Position numbers and translations under genes: made by a program. Shown piece after piece: positions 59,749 through 64,000 of a DNA stretch of 64,000 nt. Every line of letters begins with the position of its first letter. The stretch's first letter is position 1. The DNA comes from Halomonas faecis. GTDB lineage: Bacteria; Pseudomonadota; Gammaproteobacteria; Pseudomonadales; Halomonadaceae. The notes beneath the pieces were generated by a model, which was given only the letters and a program-made list of their open reading frames with translations, did not search any database and had not been told where the DNA came from. The stretch lies in the NCBI RefSeq assembly GCF_010993975.1, contig NZ_JAACZO010000006.1, positions 27,479-91,478 on the forward strand, in the 5' to 3' direction.

Positions 59749-61632
59749 ATGATGACCCTGACGCCCCGCTTCCGACCCGCTTTGCTGGCCGCTGCCTGCG
59801 CTGCGCTTCCTCTCTCCGCCCATGCCGATGTGCTGACCGAGTTCACGCTGGAGGATGACCACACCTTCGAGGGCAGCATGTCGATCAACTGGAGCAACAT
59901 CAGCTACACCAATTTGGGCAATGGGGATATCGAATCGGGCAACAACGATTTCAATTTCATCGCCCAGGAACTGGACGTGCAGGCGTCGGGCGAGTACCTG
60001 ATGGGCCAGAGCCAGGCACCGGTGGATACTGCCATGGTGATCTATCGTGGCGTCTTCGACCCGGAGCGTCCGGGCGACGGTTTCATAACCGGTAACGACG
60101 ATTATTCGAGGCAAGTCGACGGCAGTGACATCAGCGACGACTTGCAGGCGCAAGATCTAGAGCCGGAAGCGTGTGGCTCTCGTGCCAGTTTATGTCCGGC
60201 TGTGAGCCTGGAATTGGAGGGTGGCCAGCGCTATACGGTGGTGATCTCGACCTATTCGCCTGGTAGTGAACTCGGTTATCCGCTGTCGTTCTTCGTGTTC
60301 GGGCCGGGCTCCGTGGTGGTGGTCGGCGAGGAGGGCGTTTTCGAGGTGCCGGTGGAAGGCAGCCGCAACCAGTCGGGTGGCGCCTATCTGGATCGTGTGG
60401 TGAGCGAGCTGGGCCTGAGCGACCCCGACAGCCCCGTGCTGGATGCCTTGGCCGCCCAGGCCGGGCTGAACGAGGCGCAGCGCGCGCGTTTCGTCGAGAG
60501 CATGAGCTCCAGCGTGTCGCGCAGCGGTGTGCGCGATGCCAGCGTCAGCGCCAACCGCAGCATGCTCAACACCTTGGGCAAGCGCTTCGCCAGCACCGGC
60601 ATGGGCGGCCAGATGGGGTCCAACTTCGAGCTCGCCAGCACTCTGGCCGGGCAAACCGCCCAGCAACAGCGGGAAAACTGGGCCTCGCTGGGTGCGGCCG
60701 AGCTGGATGCCAGCGTGATGCGCTACGGCGACCACGAGTCCGTCGAGGGCCTGCTGGGCATGGCTTCGCAGCTTTCCTACCAGGGCGAAAGCGCTGCTGG
60801 GCGAATGAGCAGCTGGGCCGAGGGGTACGTGAGCAAGGGCTCCGGCGACGACTACGACTTCCGCAGCTACGGCGCCATGCTGGGCATGGATCGCTGGCTG
60901 AGCGATAGCACGCTGGCGGGGGTGTTCGTAGGGGTGGGCCGCGGTCGCGTCAAGGGCGACGATGCCGCCAATGCGCGCACCGAGATCGATAGCGTCAACG
61001 TCGGCGCCTACACCGCCTGGCGCCGCGATGCGGTGATCCTGGATGCCACGTTGATGGCCGGTTTCGGCGATAACGAGCATCGTCGCGAGATCGCCGGTGC
61101 GACCACCGAGGTGGTGGAGGGCAGCAACCGCAGCGAGGACGTGACCCTGGCGCTGGGTGCCAGCTACGTGATCGAGATGGACGAGGGGTGGGAGTTGGTG
61201 CCCAATGCGCGACTGATGCATAGCTGGCTGCACCAGACCGACTATGAGGAGCGAGGCAGCTCTGCACTCACCATGGAGTACGGCTCGCAGCGCCAGGAGG
61301 TATGGCGCACCAGCCTGGGCGTGGATGCCGGTTATGTGGTGCGGCGCCGGGACGACAGCGTGATTCACCTCACCGGCGGCCTGGCCTGGGGCATGCGCAA
61401 TCAGTCCGGTGGCGGCACGCGGGCTGCGCTGAGTGCCGACGCTGGCGCCGGCAGCTTCGTGGTCACCCCGGACGACCGTACCGTGCACAGCGCCGACGTG
61501 AGCTCCGGCCTCAGCTGGGAGCGCGAACTGCCCGGCCAGGCCAGCGTGGCGATCAGCGGCCAGTACGAGGGCTCGTTCGCCGACCGTGAAACCGAACACG
61601 GCGCGCGGCTTGCCGTGGCGTATCGCTGGTGA
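59749..61632 (+). CDS. Autotransporter beta-domain protein
   Basis: 627 residues. Signal peptide (RPALLAAACAALPLSAHA, cleavage before DVLTEF) then a short passenger (about 30-215) and a linker helix, and a C-terminal autotransporter beta-barrel (about 330-627) with typical alternating strands, SSWAEGYVSKGSGD and SYGAMLGMDRWL, and an aromatic C-terminal end (VAYRW). The passenger has the look of a small adhesin-like beta domain (DTAMVIYRGVFDPERPG); function unknown. ATG at 59749 behind ggag. A strong hairpin follows at 61667. Confidence 0.85.
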   Translation: MMTLTPRFRPALLAAACAALPLSAHADVLTEFTLEDDHTFEGSMSINWSNISYTNLGNGDIESGNNDFNFIAQELDVQASGEYLMGQSQAPVDTAMVIYRGVFDPERPGDGFITGNDDYSRQVDGSDISDDLQAQDLEPEACGSRASLCPAVSLELEGGQRYTVVISTYSPGSELGYPLSFFVFGPGSVVVVGEEGVFEVPVEGSRNQSGGAYLDRVVSELGLSDPDSPVLDALAAQAGLNEAQRARFVESMSSSVSRSGVRDASVSANRSMLNTLGKRFASTGMGGQMGSNFELASTLAGQTAQQQRENWASLGAAELDASVMRYGDHESVEGLLGMASQLSYQGESAAGRMSSWAEGYVSKGSGDDYDFRSYGAMLGMDRWLSDSTLAGVFVGVGRGRVKGDDAANARTEIDSVNVGAYTAWRRDAVILDATLMAGFGDNEHRREIAGATTEVVEGSNRSEDVTLALGASYVIEMDEGWELVPNARLMHSWLHQTDYEERGSSALTMEYGSQRQEVWRTSLGVDAGYVVRRRDDSVIHLTGGLAWGMRNQSGGGTRAALSADAGAGSFVVTPDDRTVHSADVSSGLSWERELPGQASVAISGQYEGSFADRETEHGARLAVAYRW

Positions 61633-61666
61633 CGCCCACTACGACACGCCCTTAACTTCGTCGAGA

Positions 61667-61699
61667 AAGCGAGGCAGCGTTGTGCACGCTGCCTCGCTT
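61667..61699 (+). terminator. Hairpin after the autotransporter gene
   Basis: A perfect 14-base stem (AAGCGAGGCAGCGT / ACGCTGCCTCGCTT) with loop TGTGC, 35 bases after the stop; only a short T-rich tail follows (ccctaaactt), so termination strength is moderate. It separates the autotransporter from the next gene. Confidence 0.75.
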
Positions 61700-61748
61700 C
61701 CCTAAACTTGTCTTCCTTCCATTCCTTTGAACAGCCAGGACCACGACC

Positions 61749-63710
61749 GTGGCACGTTCCGACCGTCTACATCGCCGGCTGACGACGCTGAGCCGGGCCA
61801 AGAAGCGCCTGATCATGGTGACGGCCGACCTGGTCGCTCTGCCGATGGCGCTATGGTCGGCCTATGCTCTGCGCTTTGCCGAGTGGTGGCCGGGGCGCTA
61901 CATCGAGCCCTTCTGGTGGCTGTTCCTGGTGATGCCCGTCGTAGGGGTGTTCGTGTTCGCGCGCCTGGGCCTCTACCGTGCGGTGGTGCGTTTCATGGGG
62001 CCGCAGGCGTTGTGGGCGGTGGTCAAGGGCTCGGCGCTGCTGGCGGTGCTGATGTGGGCCACCGCGTTCTTCTATCAGTGGCAGGGCTTTCCGCGCTCGG
62101 TGCCGGTCAATTTTGCGCTGGTGACGCTGGTCTACGTCGGCGGTACCCGTTTGCTGGTGCGCAGCTATTATCACTGGCTGATTCGTCACTATACCGAGAA
62201 GGAGGCCGTGGCCATCTACGGTGCCGGCGGTGCCGGGGCACAGCTGGCCCTGGCGCTGTCCAGCGGCCGCGAGTTCTTCACGGCGGCCTTCCTGGACGAC
62301 GATCCGGCACTGTGGGGCAGCACCATCAAGGGCGTGAAGGTCTATGACCCGGCGGCTTTCCGCAGCGTGGCTCGTCAGCTCAGCATCGGCCGCGTGCTGC
62401 TGGCCATGCCGACTGCCACCAAGGCGCAACGCAAGCAGGCCCTCGACAACCTGGCCGACATGCCGGTGCACGTGCAGACGGTGCCTTCCATGCCGGAGAT
62501 CGTGTCCGGCGAGGCCAGCGTCGATCAACTGCGCGAGGTGGAGCTGGAAGACCTGCTGGGGCGCGATCCGGTGCCGCCGCGAGCCGAGCTGATCGATGCC
62601 AGCGTGCGCGACAAGGTGGTGATGGTGACCGGCGCTGGCGGCTCCATCGGCAGCGAGATGTGCCGGCAGGTGATGCGTGGCAGCCCGCGCGCGCTGGTGC
62701 TGTTCGAAATCAGCGAATACGGCCTCTACTCCATCGGCCAGGAACTGGAAGCACTGAAAGGCGAGCTGGCCGGCGACTTTCCCATCTATGCGCTGCTCGG
62801 CAGCGTGTGCGACCGTTCGCGCGTCGAGGCGGTCATCCGCCATTATGGCGTGCAGACCCTCTATCACGCGGCGGCCTACAAGCATGTGCCCATCGTCGAG
62901 AACAACGTGCTGGAAGGCGTGCGCAACAACATCGAGGGCACTCGCGTAGTGGCGGAAAGCGCTGCACGCCTGGAGGTGGAGCGCTGCGTGCTGATCTCCA
63001 CCGACAAGGCGGTGCGCCCCACCAACGTGATGGGGGCGACCAAGCGCATGGCGGAACTGGTGCTGCAGGATCTGGCCGCGCGGCGCGACGCGGGCACGGC
63101 GCATCGCACCATTTTCTCGATGGTGCGCTTCGGCAACGTGCTGGGTTCCAGCGGCTCCGTGGTGCCGCTGTTCCGCCGACAGATCGAGCAGGGCGGGCCC
63201 GTGACGGTCACGCATCCCGACATCACCCGCTTTTTCATGACCATTCCCGAGGCCGCCTTGCTCGTCATCCAGGCGGGCTCCATGGCCGAAGGGGGCGATG
63301 TCTTCGTGCTCGACATGGGCGATTCGGTCAAGATCGTCGATCTGGCACGGCGCATGATTCAGCTCACCGGGCTGGAAGTGAAGGACGAAGAGCATCCGGC
63401 GGGCGATATCGAAATCGTGTTCACCGGCTTGCGCCCGGGTGAAAAGCTCTACGAGGAGCTGTTGATCGGCGACAACGTGATCGGTACTTCGCATCCCAAG
63501 ATCCTGCGTGCGCAGGAGGAGCGACTACCCTCGGAGGCGTTGGAAACCCTGCTCGACGGCTTGCGGGATGCCGAGCAGGGCCTGGATTGCAACCTGGCCT
63601 GCGAACTGCTCAAGAAAGGGGTGAAGGGCTTCGCTCATAGCGGAGAGGTGGTGGACTTGCTGCCACCGTACACGGTGGCTTCGTTTTCCAAGGTGCGCAC
63701 GCTTCAGTAG
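61749..63710 (+). CDS. WbpM/CapD-type nucleotide-sugar 4,6-dehydratase
   Basis: 653 residues, GTG start. Four transmembrane helices (about 18-115) precede a CoA-binding-like/Rossmann region (about 145-260) and the SDR domain (about 280-600): VVMVTGAGGSIGSEM, HAAAYKHVPIVENN, STDKAVRPTNVMGATKR (the SMK-type catalytic site with Met instead of Tyr), and FGNVLGSSGSVVPLF. It makes UDP-4-keto-6-deoxy-GlcNAc, the start of QuiNAc, FucNAc or bacillosamine-type sugars. It lies apart from the main locus but in the same direction. Confidence 0.92.
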   Translation: MARSDRLHRRLTTLSRAKKRLIMVTADLVALPMALWSAYALRFAEWWPGRYIEPFWWLFLVMPVVGVFVFARLGLYRAVVRFMGPQALWAVVKGSALLAVLMWATAFFYQWQGFPRSVPVNFALVTLVYVGGTRLLVRSYYHWLIRHYTEKEAVAIYGAGGAGAQLALALSSGREFFTAAFLDDDPALWGSTIKGVKVYDPAAFRSVARQLSIGRVLLAMPTATKAQRKQALDNLADMPVHVQTVPSMPEIVSGEASVDQLREVELEDLLGRDPVPPRAELIDASVRDKVVMVTGAGGSIGSEMCRQVMRGSPRALVLFEISEYGLYSIGQELEALKGELAGDFPIYALLGSVCDRSRVEAVIRHYGVQTLYHAAAYKHVPIVENNVLEGVRNNIEGTRVVAESAARLEVERCVLISTDKAVRPTNVMGATKRMAELVLQDLAARRDAGTAHRTIFSMVRFGNVLGSSGSVVPLFRRQIEQGGPVTVTHPDITRFFMTIPEAALLVIQAGSMAEGGDVFVLDMGDSVKIVDLARRMIQLTGLEVKDEEHPAGDIEIVFTGLRPGEKLYEELLIGDNVIGTSHPKILRAQEERLPSEALETLLDGLRDAEQGLDCNLACELLKKGVKGFAHSGEVVDLLPPYTVASFSKVRTLQ

Positions 63711-63831
63711 TGCGTCGACCGTATTCGACAATATGCTGGAATGAGTTGGTAAGCCCAGCGCGGACTGGAGGTGATGATGGCCGATGCTGGCAGTCGCGAA
63801 ATCCGCAGGAGGGAGCGGTTAATTGCCGGCA

Positions 63832-64000
63832 TTACGCCTGCGTGTGATCGAAAGCCACGATCTGTCGCTGCTGGCGGGAGAACTCCACGCCGATGAGGTG
63901 AATCGGCTGGTTCTGGGCGCGGTATTTATCGGCGTAGCCCTTGGCCTGGATCTGTGCCAGGGCGCTGCCCTCGGGCAACTGCTCCACCACCTTGAATTCG
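63832..64000 (-). CDS. C-terminal end of a PD-(D/E)XK nuclease-like/AAA-ATPase family protein (truncated)
   Basis: Only the last 56 residues are in the window; the gene enters from the right edge on the minus strand. It reads EFKVVEQLPEGSALAQIQAK and continues with GYADKYRAQNQPIHLIGVEF, then SRQQRQIVAFDHTQA and a stop. EFK with the QIQAKGYADKY and LIGVEFS blocks match the C-terminal nuclease-like domain (DUF1703/PDDEXK_9) of AAA-ATPase-like proteins. Function of the family is not known. Confidence 0.75.
   Translation of the reverse strand, partial: EFKVVEQLPEGSALAQIQAKGYADKYRAQNQPIHLIGVEFSRQQRQIVAFDHTQA

Overview
The window looks like chromosomal DNA of a GC-rich gammaproteobacterium, most likely a halophile of the Halomonas type. 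This is inferred from the housekeeping proteins (PurL, MltF, TadA, GlyA, NadA, RluB), the sulfated-polysaccharide theme and overall base use. No rRNA or other taxonomic marker is present, so genus is a guess.

Layout. (1) 1-16.1 kb is core chromosome: the start of tesB, tadA, a membrane diguanylate cyclase, mltF, purL, scpA-scpB-rluB (chained by 4-base overlaps), two tandem tRNA-Lys genes, nadA and glyA. Two small toxin-antitoxin-like pairs sit among them (DUF4160/DUF2442 at 9.2 kb, RelB/ParE at 12.9 kb). (2) 16.1-46 kb is a Wzy-dependent polysaccharide (capsule, exopolysaccharide or O-antigen) locus. It opens with an exact ops/JUMPstart element just before wzz, which implies RfaH control of a very long transcript. 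It holds wzz, ugd, a full wbpA-B-D-E-I set for UDP-ManNAc3NAcA, wzx, wzy, glycosyltransferases, a PglC-type initiating transferase, an aminotransferase plus formyltransferase, deacetylases and three sulfotransferases. Between ugd and wbpA lies accessory cargo: VapBC, a beta-CASP metallo-beta-lactamase, a degenerate Rpn-family gene, a Fic protein and a two-TM/Nudix-like protein. Base composition drops sharply from about 30 to 44.7 kb, a sign of lateral acquisition. (3) 46-52 kb is an accessory patch: an XRE-ImmA/IrrE plus PIN pair, two tandem Rpn (PD-(D/E)XK, YhgA-like) genes interspersed with wrecked copies of the upstream aminotransferase 3' end, and a small ORF plus ImmA/IrrE protease pair. 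(4) 52-58.3 kb is a sulfate uptake and activation cluster (SLC13 permease, cysQ, cysD, cysNC) that can make PAPS for the sulfotransferases and remove the PAP they release. (5) 58.3-64 kb holds a secreted protein of unknown function, an autotransporter, a WbpM/CapD-type dehydratase, and the C-terminus of a PD-(D/E)XK protein running off the end.

The most interesting signals are the Rpn-family genes. At two independent loci they lie beside partial copies of the 3' end of the neighbouring gene. Each has a strong internal ribosome-binding site and ATG that would make a short C-terminal protein (RpnS-like intragenic antitoxin), and their C-terminal modules appear to have been exchanged at 12-bp tandem repeats. 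A second theme is small-ORF cassettes (GxxExxY and four-helix-bundle genes) embedded in low-complexity inverted repeats that interrupt the wbp and cys operons. One repeat arm has become coding sequence inside wbpE.
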